Assembly: GCA_019358985.1 (NCBI GenBank) | Contig: JAHHIJ010000019.1 | Location: 44,130 to 108,129, forward strand | DNA: 64,000 nt | From: Tolypothrix brevis GSE-NOS-MK-07-07A | GTDB lineage: Bacteria; Cyanobacteriota; Cyanobacteriia; Cyanobacteriales; Nostocaceae | Direction: 5' to 3' | Shown here: piece after piece, positions 9,031 to 17,661 of the stretch | How the letters are laid out: every line of letters begins with the position of its first letter | Numbering within the stretch: position 1 is the stretch's first letter | Position numbers and translations under genes: made by a program | The notes under the pieces: generated by a model | What the model saw: the letters and a program-made list of their open reading frames with translations, nothing else | Told to the model about the DNA's origin: nothing | The model's database searches: none

Positions 9031-9480
9031 ATGTCTGCTAAAAATCAAGCTAAATTGGACAATACGCCAACTGGCGATTGGTCGATTGAACAATTGCCGG
9101 GATTAAGTCAGGAAGAACTATCCCAATTCCAAAACTGCGGTATCTTTACCACAAAAGCGCTCTTTCAACAAGGAAATAGTTTGCAATCTAAGGTAGCGCT
9201 GGCAAATAAATTACAAGTTCATCTTCAGTATGTAAATAAATGGGTGGCTTTGGCGGATTTGGCTCGGATTCCCAGTGTGGGGACGCAATATTGTGGATTA
9301 TTGCTTCATGCGGGTATAGGTTCGGTGGCACAGTTGGCTGAAACTCCCACCCACAGATTGCATCAACAAATTATGCGCTTGCAGGTAGCAACTATGCAGC
9401 GACGAGATTTATGTCCGGCGATCGGGTTAGTGCAACAATGGTGTCAGCAAGCAAAAACAGTTAGGGGTTATAAATTATAA
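9031..9480 (+). CDS. DUF4332 domain-containing protein
   Basis: The 149-aa protein matches the pattern of DUF4332, a helix-hairpin-helix-like fold related to nucleic-acid-binding HhH repeats. There are two units: IEQLPGLSQEELSQFQNCGI with TTKALFQQ, and LADLARIPSVGTQYCGLLLH with GIGSVAQLAETP. The PGLxxE and IPSVG..Y..LLxxAGI turns are the typical HhH pattern. It has no membrane segment or signal. It is a single gene facing the convergent operon at 9546-15039. The function of the family is not established; nucleic-acid binding is likely from the fold. Confidence 0.82.
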   Translation: MSAKNQAKLDNTPTGDWSIEQLPGLSQEELSQFQNCGIFTTKALFQQGNSLQSKVALANKLQVHLQYVNKWVALADLARIPSVGTQYCGLLLHAGIGSVAQLAETPTHRLHQQIMRLQVATMQRRDLCPAIGLVQQWCQQAKTVRGYKL

Positions 9481-9545
9481 ATTCACTTTTGCGTGATTGA
9501 TTATACTGCAAATGTTTGTTAAGCAAAGTTCAAATTACATTAATA

Positions 9546-10109
9546 TTAAATCCGTTCATTAATAGGCAAACATTTAATCTGCTCAATTAAGCAAGAATAA
9601 CGCTGCCAAATCGGCGTTATCCTCTTTGGATCATTTATATCTAACTTATAGATTTTGCAATATAAAATAAACCAACCAAGATACTTCAAATTTTGTTGTT
9701 CATGACTATTTAAAACCTTAAATTTATTAATAATCTCAGTATGATTAGGAATTTTGTTGTTATCTTTGGAATCTAATCCTTGATGACTCTTTTGAAACTG
9801 TTCCTCAACTTTGCGCTTGTAGTCTTCGCCTTCACACTTTATTTTTTGAATTAGCTCTCCATATAAACTCATTATTTTCTTAAACTGTTCTGTCAGATCG
9901 CACTTGTACTCTTTGTCTTTAAGCTTTATTTTTTGAATTAGCTCTCCATATAAAATACTTATGTCATGTTTTTGAGAAGGAGAAGTATCAGGTAAGTAAT
10001 AGTAATATAAGTTTAAGAAATTGATAATATAAAATAAATTCCAATTTTGTTCATCATCTAATCGAGACATTAGAGATGTTATGGTTTCTTCTATTAATGA
10101 GGAAACCAT
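9546..10109 (-). CDS. Helical protein with internal repeat, last gene of GTPase operon
   Basis: The product (187 aa from the ATG at 10109) is not recognised. It is hydrophilic and helical, with two imperfect tandem repeats of about 27 residues, each beginning LYGELIQKIK and followed by a charged stretch ending in EQFKK or EQFQK. The C-terminal part has Cys, Tyr and Trp residues (YLGWFILYCKIYKL). The frame stays open to a TTG at 10274, giving 242 aa, but that start would overlap the upstream gene by 127 bp. The extra N-terminus is low-complexity (GDSGSNSD), so the shorter form is preferred. It is the last gene of a minus-strand operon with the two GTPase-like genes and shows the same AT-rich composition. 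The function is unknown. Confidence 0.55.
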   Translation of the reverse strand: MVSSLIEETITSLMSRLDDEQNWNLFYIINFLNLYYYYLPDTSPSQKHDISILYGELIQKIKLKDKEYKCDLTEQFKKIMSLYGELIQKIKCEGEDYKRKVEEQFQKSHQGLDSKDNNKIPNHTEIINKFKVLNSHEQQNLKYLGWFILYCKIYKLDINDPKRITPIWQRYSCLIEQIKCLPINERI

Positions 10110-10147
10110 ATCTGCTACCAAATTTACTATATTTCCTATAGATTTAC

Positions 10148-11107
10148 CTACCTCAACAAATACAATTGTGGATTCTTCTCCGGTTGATGTGGAGCTTGCA
10201 CCGGGGATGGAAATCCGAGAATTATGAACAATATCACTATTACTCCCACTATCACCATTATGATTATGCGCCAAGAAGTTGGAATTGGCTGATGAGGTAT
10301 TTGAGTTTGTTCTGCTGGTAGTGTCGGCACGAGTGGCAATGTTTCCGTTTTTTTTTGCGGTAATTCATCTACTACTTTTACAGGTTCTTCTACATTAGTT
10401 GCAAAACCTCTCCAGACTCCAGCTTCGTGCAGAATAGTTCTTTTTTCTAAATTTTCTGTGACAACAATTAAAACGCCATCGTTTTTTATTTCTCCATCCC
10501 AATTCACCCATTGTTTAGGTAGGGGATAATTTCGGAGTTCTTCTGCCAATTTCTCTAAACTTTCAGACGATTTATGTTCTATTTGATATTCTTGATATGA
10601 TTCTATATCAAGAATATCAACTGGTTCAAGATGCCCAATATATTCGTTAACTTCTTTTAGATTGACTCGAAATTCTTCTAGTCCATAGAATTCTACTGAT
10701 TTCTCAATCATTCCACTAAAGGAGAAATCTTTCTGTAAAATATTCTGGATTGCACTATAAGCAATCTTTCGTAAGACTACTTCATTTTCTTCTGTATCAT
10801 CAGCTATCCAAACCATAGAATTGAAAACTTTTCGTCCCAGTCTAATAGAGCGTTGGGGTGATTCAATTCCTGTAATTTCTAATAGAAGCTTTTCGTTATC
10901 CTTATTTCTAAATATAAGTAGGGAGGGTTTAACTTCATTAATTAAATCGTTAACAATAGCTATTTGACCATTTTTTTCTTCTATAACTTGACGTTTTATC
11001 AAACTAGGAACTTCTACAGGTTGACGTTCTTCACTCTCGATATGACGCCAGTGAATGCCTGTCTGACCTAGTGCTGAAGTTTTAACATAAATTTCAAAGT
11101 TACTCAT
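10148..11107 (-). CDS. C-terminally membrane-anchored protein of GTPase operon, unknown function
   Basis: This 319-aa protein has a soluble N-terminal region of about 260 residues with mixed alpha/beta character. A Pro/Gln-rich linker follows, then one strong membrane segment (RIIIMVIVGVIVILFIILGF, about residues 280-299) and a short tail. Near the middle are VDILDIESYQEYQIEHK and the segment GVLIVVTENLEKRTILHEAG. It starts 23 bp after the P-loop gene, with AAGGA upstream of the ATG. The position suggests a membrane adaptor or effector for the GTPases. I do not recognise the family. Confidence 0.7.
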   Translation of the reverse strand: MSNFEIYVKTSALGQTGIHWRHIESEERQPVEVPSLIKRQVIEEKNGQIAIVNDLINEVKPSLLIFRNKDNEKLLLEITGIESPQRSIRLGRKVFNSMVWIADDTEENEVVLRKIAYSAIQNILQKDFSFSGMIEKSVEFYGLEEFRVNLKEVNEYIGHLEPVDILDIESYQEYQIEHKSSESLEKLAEELRNYPLPKQWVNWDGEIKNDGVLIVVTENLEKRTILHEAGVWRGFATNVEEPVKVVDELPQKKTETLPLVPTLPAEQTQIPHQPIPTSWRIIIMVIVGVIVILFIILGFPSPVQAPHQPEKNPQLYLLR

Positions 11108-11130
11108 AACTCAACTATCCTTGTTGCTTA

Positions 11131-12408
11131 CTAAAAAATAGACTGGGGTAAATTGAACCATTTATGCCCTTGAACAATCGCAAACCCATCATTATTTTTA
11201 CAGCCGATCGCAAATTTATATAAGGCATTGTTGAATGCATTAATTTCTTCTTGAGTTGCTTGAACTTTGAGCGAAGTTGACTCAACATTTGATTGGGTTT
11301 CTTGAAAATCAACTTGTTTTTGGTCAAATTGCTCTTTCGCTGTATAGTACGGTGATTCTCTATCATCAAAGATATTGAATATAGCTCTAGTTAGCCACCA
11401 TCTATTATTACGTTGATTGAAGAGTCTTTGTTTTTCATCAAATTCTCTTTTTGCATTGTCTAGCTTACTTTTATCCCTACCAAGCTCACTTGTAAGTGTT
11501 TCAAACTTCTGTTGTTCTTTTTTAAGAATTTCTTTTTTCTTTTCTAAGAAAACATTAATGAGAAACAATAAAATATATCGCAGAGGTTGATCGCCATCTT
11601 TAGGTTCGTAGGGAGCATTAATAGGAGTTTTATGGTAGTAAAACTTAGTATACCCATCGTTATCAGTCTTGGCATAACTAAAAACTACATTTCCAATAGT
11701 TTGGACTGGAGCTATTACTACAGCTACCTTATCAATTAAAGAATCTGATTTAAAAAAATTGAGTAATTCACCATATCCGATTCTGACATGGTATAGTAGG
11801 CTCTCTGCATCTCTAGGTGTTTTAGTATAGGTTTCGCACTTGACAGGAGCTAAAATCACTAGTCTAGGCGATTTTACATTAGTATAAGCATCTTTTAATA
11901 GTTGAGTAATGCGCTGAGAACTATTTTTTTCTTCATGCCATGTGCCGATTTCTGCATTATTTACCTTTCCCGTCTTTTTTTGCATGAGTGCAGTAGCATC
12001 AATAGGAATTACTACAGCATCACATTCATTTAGCTGTCTTTTAACATATTGTCTTTGTTCATCTGACGCATTTGGATTAAAGTATTCACCAGAGGGATCA
12101 GTGAACCTCAATTTCATAAACTTTTTTCCACTACTACCAAGCTCAAAGCTGAAACCTTGGTCACTCCAAGGGTTGTCTTTCGGCTGTGTAGGAGTAACTT
12201 TATTTTCTAATTTTGCATCTATATTTTTCAAGACAGACTTACATTCTTCTATGGCACGTAATGTATTGTTATCATCTACGAAAGTTTGGAGATTAGCTCT
12301 CTCGAAAGTTTTGTGAAATTCTTCGTGCATGGCTGCTAAAAGACTGGTTTTACCCATTCCTCTGAGAGCAACCATAATGATTTTTAATTCTTCATTTCCA
12401 TCTGTCAT
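11131..12408 (-). CDS. P-loop GTPase/ATPase-like protein with C-terminal coiled coil
   Basis: The 425-aa protein has a nucleotide-binding domain at its very N-terminus. The P-loop is ALRGMGKTS (about 14-22). A G3/Walker B-like TDPSGEYF follows at about 103-110, then a strand with CDAVVIPIDA at about 129-138, and a possible base-recognition motif LAPVKCE near 186-192. The C-terminal third (about 290-400) is a long coiled coil with an interruption. This arrangement is reminiscent of the 'double GTPase' proteins of NTP-dependent conflict systems, but that is by architecture only. Its ATG follows a strong TAAGGAG site. A MITE-like insertion begins exactly at that site, between this gene and the dynamin-like gene upstream. 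Confidence 0.72.
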   Translation of the reverse strand: MTDGNEELKIIMVALRGMGKTSLLAAMHEEFHKTFERANLQTFVDDNNTLRAIEECKSVLKNIDAKLENKVTPTQPKDNPWSDQGFSFELGSSGKKFMKLRFTDPSGEYFNPNASDEQRQYVKRQLNECDAVVIPIDATALMQKKTGKVNNAEIGTWHEEKNSSQRITQLLKDAYTNVKSPRLVILAPVKCETYTKTPRDAESLLYHVRIGYGELLNFFKSDSLIDKVAVVIAPVQTIGNVVFSYAKTDNDGYTKFYYHKTPINAPYEPKDGDQPLRYILLFLINVFLEKKKEILKKEQQKFETLTSELGRDKSKLDNAKREFDEKQRLFNQRNNRWWLTRAIFNIFDDRESPYYTAKEQFDQKQVDFQETQSNVESTSLKVQATQEEINAFNNALYKFAIGCKNNDGFAIVQGHKWFNLPQSIF

Positions 12409-12413
12409 AATTT

Positions 12414-12420
12414 CTCCTTA
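12414..12420 (-). promoter_or_regulatory. Shine-Dalgarno site of the P-loop gene, abutting an insertion
   Basis: On the minus strand the site reads TAAGGAG, five bases before the ATG at 12408. The insertion at 12421-12780 begins at the very next base. The site was kept, but the natural upstream leader was replaced. Confidence 0.7.
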
Positions 12421-12780
12421 GAGGTTGTTTGAAAAGTGGTATGTTATGATACTAATCGAATGATTACCCCCCTTAATCCCCCCTTATAAAGGGGGGAAAC
12501 AAGAAAATCCGGTTCCCTCCCCTTTACAAGGGCAGGGTTAGGGTGGGGTAATTCGAGAACTGGTAGTGATTCGATAACTTGTGTGTACACCGTAGCCTTA
12601 TAAAGGGGGGAAACAAGAAAATCCGGTTCCCTCCCCTTTGTAAGGGGAGGGTTAGGGTGGGGTAAAAGAATTATAAAGGGGGGAAACAAGAAAATCCGGT
12701 TCCCTCCCCTTACAAAGGGGAGGGTTAGGGTGGGGTAAAAGAATATTTAATACATTAATCATGACTTTTCAAACATCCTC
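12421..12780. mobile_element. MITE-like element containing a triplicated 68-bp repeat
   Basis: The ends are inverted copies: GAGGTTGTTTGAAAAGT on the left, and on the right a sequence that reads GAGGATGTTTGAAAAGT on the minus strand (16 of 17 match). Both flanks carry TTA (12418-12420 and 12781-12783), as expected for a 3-bp target duplication of an IS5-like transposase. Inside are three copies of a 68-bp unit at 12484-12551, 12598-12665 and 12671-12738. There is no transposase. It separates the dynamin-like gene from the second GTPase gene. Confidence 0.75.
12484..12738. repeat. Three copies of a 68-bp repeat
   Basis: The three nearly identical units begin TTATAAAGGGGGGAAACAAG and end AGGGTTAGGGTGGGGTAA, at 12484-12551, 12598-12665 and 12671-12738. 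Each contains a CCCTCCCCTTT...AAGGGGAGGG hairpin. Translated, they give a proline-rich repeat frame on the minus strand that should not be annotated as a gene. Confidence 0.85.
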
Positions 12781-12786
12781 TTACTA

Positions 12787-15039
12787 CTATTGAGCTAAAT
12801 TAAAAGATTCAAGTTGATTAACTAGAGTAACTTGATTAACTGATTCCAGCCATTGTTTTCTCATCTCTCTATCCCTTTCTTTTTTGCCAAAAATGTCTGA
12901 CCATATCTTTCCCCGAAGTCCCCTGAGAAAATTTTTCCATTCTTTTTGAATGTCTTTTTGACGAATGATGTTATCAATAAATTCCTCTACCATTGCATGG
13001 GTAGCTTCATTGGGTTCACACAGCAATTCCTCTATGGCTGGTTTAATAGTATTAATTGCTTTATCATAATCGATTTCCAGAGCCGTTAAAATGTCTTCAG
13101 CGGTTGTATCTTTAGAAACTGTAAGTGTTTTATCTTGTTGTTCCGAAATTCCTCCTGATTGACCAGTCATAGCACTAATATTAGTCAGTCCGTCTAAGTG
13201 TTGACGAATACGAGGAAGAATTAACCCACGATATGATAATTGAAAGCCTGCTATGATTTTAAATCCGGCTTTTAGCTTTGTAAAACGCTCTGGTATCAGT
13301 TCAGATATTTCAGTAAAAAACTCTGAACCTTCAATATTGCTGATAATGCCTAAACGTCCTTTTTCTTTTAAAAGATCAACAACCTGATTTTTAACTAACT
13401 CCACTGTCCGCTTGAGGTTTTCATCTAAAGATAAGAAACGATGAGAGATAAATACCCTCAGTTCATCCTGATAATCAGGATAAGTTCTGAATGCACTACT
13501 AATCATAATTCGATCATTAATCTCTTGTAGAGCATTTTCTGATGATAAAATACCTTTATCTCGTTCACAATTTTCAATAGCAGCAATGACACCATTATGT
13601 AACTCTTCATTGGGAGTTTGACGCAGATACCAAAGCTGTGTTCTCAGTCCTTGAAGTCCTAATGCAACGTCTTTCCACCAACCACTATCATTATCTCCGA
13701 ATAAGTCGCTAAAGAGTTCTTCAGTTTCTTGAGAATCGTCTTCTAAACTTTGATTAAAGACAGTTTTTGCTTTGTTTAATTCAGCATTGACGATTTTATT
13801 AATTTCTAATAAACGTTCTTGACAAGCCGAAGTGTATTGTTGATCAAGGATATTCATATTATTAGTTAAATAATCCAAAACTTGATCTAAAAGTTGAGTT
13901 GCTTCTGTGTCATTACCACAGTTAGCAATCAAAGATTTTTCTACCTTAATATGTTTTTCTTCTACTGTATCTAATAAATCTTGGCAATTTTTCAAATTAT
14001 CGCCATTATTTGATTCAGCATTAGTCCTATTAAGTACCACAAATGACCATAAGTTAACTGGTAAATCCGTTAAAGCTGAACGAGCCGTATCGTATAACTT
14101 AACATCTACATCTGCCCAATAATCCCCGGCAGATTTAGGCATTCTTACAAATAAAACAAAGTCAATATCTTTTCCTAATGCTTGAATTAACCTTTCTTCA
14201 TCTCCAAGTCCTGTATCTCCTAAACCTGGCATATCTACTAAAGCAATTTTCCCAATATCAACATTCGGGAATGTGCAGGTAATTTTTACTTCTTTAACCG
14301 CTAAATAGTTAAATAAAATTCGTTGACCATCAAGAGTATCTTGAGAAACATATTCTCGAATCTGATGTTTCTGAATAATTCGAGGGGAAGTTTCTCTGAA
14401 GAGATGACGATATTGATCTAGATGAGTATGATATCGCTTTAAGTGTTCATACATTGCCCCAGGTGCTGCATAACCAGGGATATCTTGAGGTAATGGTGGT
14501 AAAGGTTTATTGGCAAATTCTTCTAAAGTGATCGGTTTTATGCCTAAATGAAGTTTTTCATAATAAGGAGTAATCACCTCATCTAAAAACGATCGCTCTG
14601 TATGAAACCACACCTCTCCATAAGTATCCACATTGGGGTTATGGTGAATTATACTCCGAACGCCTGTACAATGTTGCCGATCGCCATCAGGGATTTCGGC
14701 TGCACTTAATCTGGTTAAACTTTGCAGGAGACGGCTTTTTCCTTGTCTAGCACGTCCCACTACACCTATATTGAGAGTATCGCGAGAAAAACGGTTTTTC
14801 AGCTTAGTTAAGGCTTCTAACTCAGAGGCAATAGTCAACTGAATGTTAGAAAAACTAATCTCTTCAAGTTTCCCAATAACATTCGGATCATCAACTTGTT
14901 TTAAAAGGTGATTGCGGTACTGCTCCACTTGATGCAAGGCTGTGGAAAGAGTTTTCAAGTTCCCCTCTACCAGTTGAATCCTCTGAGCAAGGGGTTTACG
15001 CTTCTCAAGAATGTTAGTAATGAGTGTGGTTCTGTCCAT
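12787..15039 (-). CDS. Dynamin-like large GTPase
   Basis: The 750-aa protein has the order of a bacterial dynamin-like GTPase. An N-terminal helical region comes first (1-88). The G domain follows with G1 GRARQGKS (95-102), a G2 threonine in HCTGVRS (near 125), G3 VDMPGLGD (268-275) and G4 NRTN (337-340). A long helical stalk region of about 350 residues completes it. The G3 motif and the following TGLGDEERL are typical of dynamins and GBP/Toc-like GTPases. There is no clear transmembrane segment; the segment near ISELIPERFTKLKAGFKIIAGFQLS might form a membrane paddle. Bacterial dynamins remodel or repair membranes, and some serve phage defence. It is the first gene of a probable four-gene minus-strand operon. 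It starts with ATG at 15039, about 70 bp from the TetR gene on the same strand. Confidence 0.85.
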   Translation of the reverse strand: MDRTTLITNILEKRKPLAQRIQLVEGNLKTLSTALHQVEQYRNHLLKQVDDPNVIGKLEEISFSNIQLTIASELEALTKLKNRFSRDTLNIGVVGRARQGKSRLLQSLTRLSAAEIPDGDRQHCTGVRSIIHHNPNVDTYGEVWFHTERSFLDEVITPYYEKLHLGIKPITLEEFANKPLPPLPQDIPGYAAPGAMYEHLKRYHTHLDQYRHLFRETSPRIIQKHQIREYVSQDTLDGQRILFNYLAVKEVKITCTFPNVDIGKIALVDMPGLGDTGLGDEERLIQALGKDIDFVLFVRMPKSAGDYWADVDVKLYDTARSALTDLPVNLWSFVVLNRTNAESNNGDNLKNCQDLLDTVEEKHIKVEKSLIANCGNDTEATQLLDQVLDYLTNNMNILDQQYTSACQERLLEINKIVNAELNKAKTVFNQSLEDDSQETEELFSDLFGDNDSGWWKDVALGLQGLRTQLWYLRQTPNEELHNGVIAAIENCERDKGILSSENALQEINDRIMISSAFRTYPDYQDELRVFISHRFLSLDENLKRTVELVKNQVVDLLKEKGRLGIISNIEGSEFFTEISELIPERFTKLKAGFKIIAGFQLSYRGLILPRIRQHLDGLTNISAMTGQSGGISEQQDKTLTVSKDTTAEDILTALEIDYDKAINTIKPAIEELLCEPNEATHAMVEEFIDNIIRQKDIQKEWKNFLRGLRGKIWSDIFGKKERDREMRKQWLESVNQVTLVNQLESFNLAQ

Positions 15040-15110
15040 CGGATAGCCTGATCAATTTGTGTAGCTCTAACTCTACTCTAAAACCATAATTTTTTGTCTT
15101 TCCTAGCTCC

Positions 15111-15725
15111 TCACTCTTTTGCCAACACACCATTAAGAAATATATCAGCGAGTCCTTCTGCCATTTGTTGCATTTCTTGAGGAGAAGCATCAGGTTCCAT
15201 TAAGGTATTATTGGAAAAGCCAGCGATCGCAAACATTCCTAAAAAAACTTTGGCAACCAGTTTAGCATTCGTTTGGCGATAGATGCCTTTATCCATCGCA
15301 CTTTGAAAGAAAGCTTCGGCAACATCGCTCATTTTATCAATGACTTCTAATTGAATGCGATCGCGCAAATCTGGGTGAAACTGCGCTTCTAAAAAACAAA
15401 CTCGCATCAAATCGACATTTTTGTGCATATTCCACATCCGCCGGCGCATCACTTGTGCGATCGCCTTATAACTGCCCATTTCACTCAATTCTGTCAGCAA
15501 ATCTGTCAGAATCTCTACCCAGCCGTTAGTTGCTACCTCAATCAAAATCGCCTTTTTATTAGGAAAATGACGAAACAAAGTACCTTCCGCTACACTCGCT
15601 GCCTGGGCTAAATCGCGGGTAGTCGTACCGTCAAATCCCTGTGAAGCAAACAGCCGCAGTGCTGCGCTTAAAATGCGGGTACGGGTTTGTGCCTCAGCAG
15701 GTGGGGAAGAATTAAAAACTCGCAT
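15111..15725 (-). CDS. TetR/AcrR family transcriptional regulator
   Basis: This 204-aa repressor-type protein has the TetR N-terminal DNA-binding domain: ILSAALRLFASQGFDGTT, then TRDLAQAASVAEGTLFRHFP (helix-turn-helix, about residues 18-64). The C-terminal ligand-binding half is all-helical. It lies directly upstream of the dynamin-like gene on the same strand (71-bp gap) and divergent from the two small genes at 15880. It could control either or only itself; no operator was identified. The ligand is unknown. Confidence 0.92.
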   Translation of the reverse strand: MRVFNSSPPAEAQTRTRILSAALRLFASQGFDGTTTRDLAQAASVAEGTLFRHFPNKKAILIEVATNGWVEILTDLLTELSEMGSYKAIAQVMRRRMWNMHKNVDLMRVCFLEAQFHPDLRDRIQLEVIDKMSDVAEAFFQSAMDKGIYRQTNAKLVAKVFLGMFAIAGFSNNTLMEPDASPQEMQQMAEGLADIFLNGVLAKE

Positions 15726-15879
15726 AATATTTACGGTAATATCTCCGGTACAGGATTTGTAGCATTATTGTCTAATGTGAAGTATAAAAATCATAGAAAG
15801 CTTAATACAAGATTAACGCTTTGTTTGATTGAGGGATTGGAAATTAGGCATGAGGGAATGGCACTAAGAAAGGCAAAAA

Positions 15880-16080
15880 ATGAAACAAGAAACATTTACT
15901 ATTTTGTCGAGAGTGTATACACAGTTACAGCAGATAGCAGCACAATTGTACGCAGCCGCTGAAGTGGCACTTCAAGCCGATGATTTTGACGATGCCAGTT
16001 TGCTTCAAAGTAGAGCGGATAAAATTTATGAAGAAGCTGAAAATATAGACACCTTGATTTCGGAACTGGAGAGCGAATGA
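15880..16080 (+). CDS. Small coiled-coil protein (66 aa), unknown
   Basis: The 66-aa hydrophilic, helical protein is rich in Ala, Gln, Asp and Glu, with heptad-like spacing (LQQIAAQLYAAAEVALQADD). It has no signal or membrane segment. Its stop codon overlaps the start of the next small gene by four bases (ATGA at 16077-16080), a strong sign that both are translated together. Such a pair could be two interacting helical partners. The function is not recognised. Confidence 0.62.
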   Translation: MKQETFTILSRVYTQLQQIAAQLYAAAEVALQADDFDDASLLQSRADKIYEEAENIDTLISELESE

Positions 16081-16265
16081 AAACTGTTGAACAATTAAAA
16101 ACTCGGATTCAAGAACTAGGTAAACAAGCAGCACAGTTTAGTCAGCAAGCAGTTGAAATTAGTATTACTAATCGAGAACAAAGTAAAACTCTAATGAGAC
16201 AAGCCAAAGAAGCTAGTAAACGCTGTCAATTGTTGATACAAGAGTTAAAAAGACAAAGCACTTAG
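16077..16265 (+). CDS. Small basic coiled-coil protein (62 aa), unknown
   Basis: This 62-aa protein is mostly one amphipathic helix (VEQLKTRIQELGKQAAQF, then MRQAKEASKRCQLLIQELKR) with a net positive charge, in contrast to the acidic partner encoded just upstream. The ATGA overlap implies translational coupling. The opposite charges and shared helical character suggest a heteromeric complex, but no family is recognised. Confidence 0.6.
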   Translation: MKTVEQLKTRIQELGKQAAQFSQQAVEISITNREQSKTLMRQAKEASKRCQLLIQELKRQST

Positions 16266-16656
16266 GATACATAGTAATTAACATCGCCGCATCCATTTCG
16301 CAGTGCTTGCTTGTCTGCGATCGCCTGACCCCTCTGCCCACCGGAAAACGCTATTAAAGGCTGTAGTGCTAGAACGTCCTAACGCACCAAAATCTCGGAT
16401 GGTGTCGTTGAGCCTCTAAGTCGTCAAGTCCGTTTTTTATACAATTTTTTATAAAGTATGGTATTTTGTATGGTGTGCCTTTTTCTACTATTATAAGCTT
16501 TTTATAAATTTATGAATATACAAAGGATAATTACATAATTGCGAAAGCAGAGGAGAGGGAAACTCCTAGAAAAAGCCCACCAATTAATTCGATTTTGTCC
16601 GGTATGAAGAATCCGATGGTTTCGTAACACATAAGACAGATTTTTCCAAAACCCAT
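16266..16656. other. Intergenic region, no gene recognised
   Basis: About 390 bp. The first half is moderately GC-rich with a HIP1 site; the second half is strongly AT-rich (TTTTTATAAAG-type runs) and probably carries the promoter of the exporter gene. A short open frame on the minus strand has no start codon or recognisable domain. Confidence 0.4.
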
Positions 16657-17622
16657 ATGATTATTATGTCCAATACATTAGAATCGCCACAGCAGCAATT
16701 AGAGCCAATATCAAATTTGATGCTGCTTATTTTATTAGTCATAGGTGTATTTACTTTATCCTTAGCAGCAATATTTATCAAATTAAGTGAACAGTATATT
16801 GGTCCTAATGCTACAGTATTCAATCGTTTTTGGATCTCCTTTATTGTACTAGGACTTATACAAGGAATCCAGACAATAGCTTCACATTTTTTCCATAAAT
16901 CACCGACACAACAGCAGACTTACACACTACAAGATATATTGCTTTTATTAGTATCAGCTATTGTAATGTCTATTTCCCATATTTCCTGGTCTTGGTCTTT
17001 GACTAAAACTAGTGTTAGCAACGCTAATTTACTGCACAATTTGACACCTGTTTTTACTACTCTAGGTGCGTGGCTGCTATTAGGTCATTACTTTGAAAGG
17101 AAATTCCTTGTAGGAATGGCTCTTGCTGTAGGAGGTGCATTCAGTATTGGCATTCAAGATTTACATATCTCTGGAGATAACCTAACTGGTGATGCTTGGG
17201 CTTTACTCTCTGCTGTGTTCTATGCAGCGAATCTTTTGGTGTCTGAAAAACTGAGAGTTAAGTTTCCGACAACTACCATATTACTTTGGTCTTGTTTACT
17301 CAGAAGTTTTTTTACATTTCCTATAGTTATACTCACTGAAAATCGATTATTCCCTTCTTCTATACAAGGATGGTTAGCAATTCTTTCCTTAGCTGTTTTA
17401 TGCCAAGTCATAGGTGCTGGAATACTCATTTATAGCGTCAAGCGTTTTTCCTCAGGGTTTACTTCTCTGTTCCTTATGCTTGAGCCAATTTTGACTACAA
17501 CATTTGCATGGATTTTCTTTGCTGAATACTTAAGTCTTTTCAACTTACTGGCTTTTATTGTAGTTTTGAGCGGTATATATATAGCAAAATCTAGTCAAGG
17601 ATCTGACAAAACAGTCATTTAG
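16657..17622 (+). CDS. EamA/DMT-superfamily transporter
   Basis: The 321-aa inner-membrane protein has ten hydrophobic segments in two repeated halves, as in the drug/metabolite transporter (EamA) family. Examples are LILLVIGVFTLSLAAIFIKL at the start of half one and GDAWALLSAVFYAANLLVSE at the start of half two. The GAGILIYSVKRFSSGFTSLF segment before the last helices is also family-typical. The ATG at 16657 is followed by another at 16666 (MSNTLE), which may be the true start. It lies 39 bp before the polysaccharide pyruvyl transferase gene and is probably co-transcribed, so it may export a sugar-containing or small metabolite. The substrate is unknown. Confidence 0.88.
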   Translation: MIIMSNTLESPQQQLEPISNLMLLILLVIGVFTLSLAAIFIKLSEQYIGPNATVFNRFWISFIVLGLIQGIQTIASHFFHKSPTQQQTYTLQDILLLLVSAIVMSISHISWSWSLTKTSVSNANLLHNLTPVFTTLGAWLLLGHYFERKFLVGMALAVGGAFSIGIQDLHISGDNLTGDAWALLSAVFYAANLLVSEKLRVKFPTTTILLWSCLLRSFFTFPIVILTENRLFPSSIQGWLAILSLAVLCQVIGAGILIYSVKRFSSGFTSLFLMLEPILTTTFAWIFFAEYLSLFNLLAFIVVLSGIYIAKSSQGSDKTVI

Positions 17623-17661
17623 CTATCAAGTAAGAGCAACATATTCTTGAGGATTAATCAT

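Noticed and set aside
10110..10274. TTG start at 10274 for the helical protein
   Set aside because: It would overlap the membrane-anchor coding region of the preceding gene by 127 bp and add a low-complexity N-terminus; ATG 10109 fits better.
11115..11369. 84-aa frame inside the P-loop gene
   Set aside because: It is a basic, low-complexity shadow frame of the coiled-coil coding region.
12444..12689. 81-aa open frame on the minus strand with PHPNP and KGREPDFLVSPLYK repeats
   Set aside because: It is the translation of the 68-bp GC-rich repeat units inside the MITE-like element, not a gene; the pattern repeats with the DNA.
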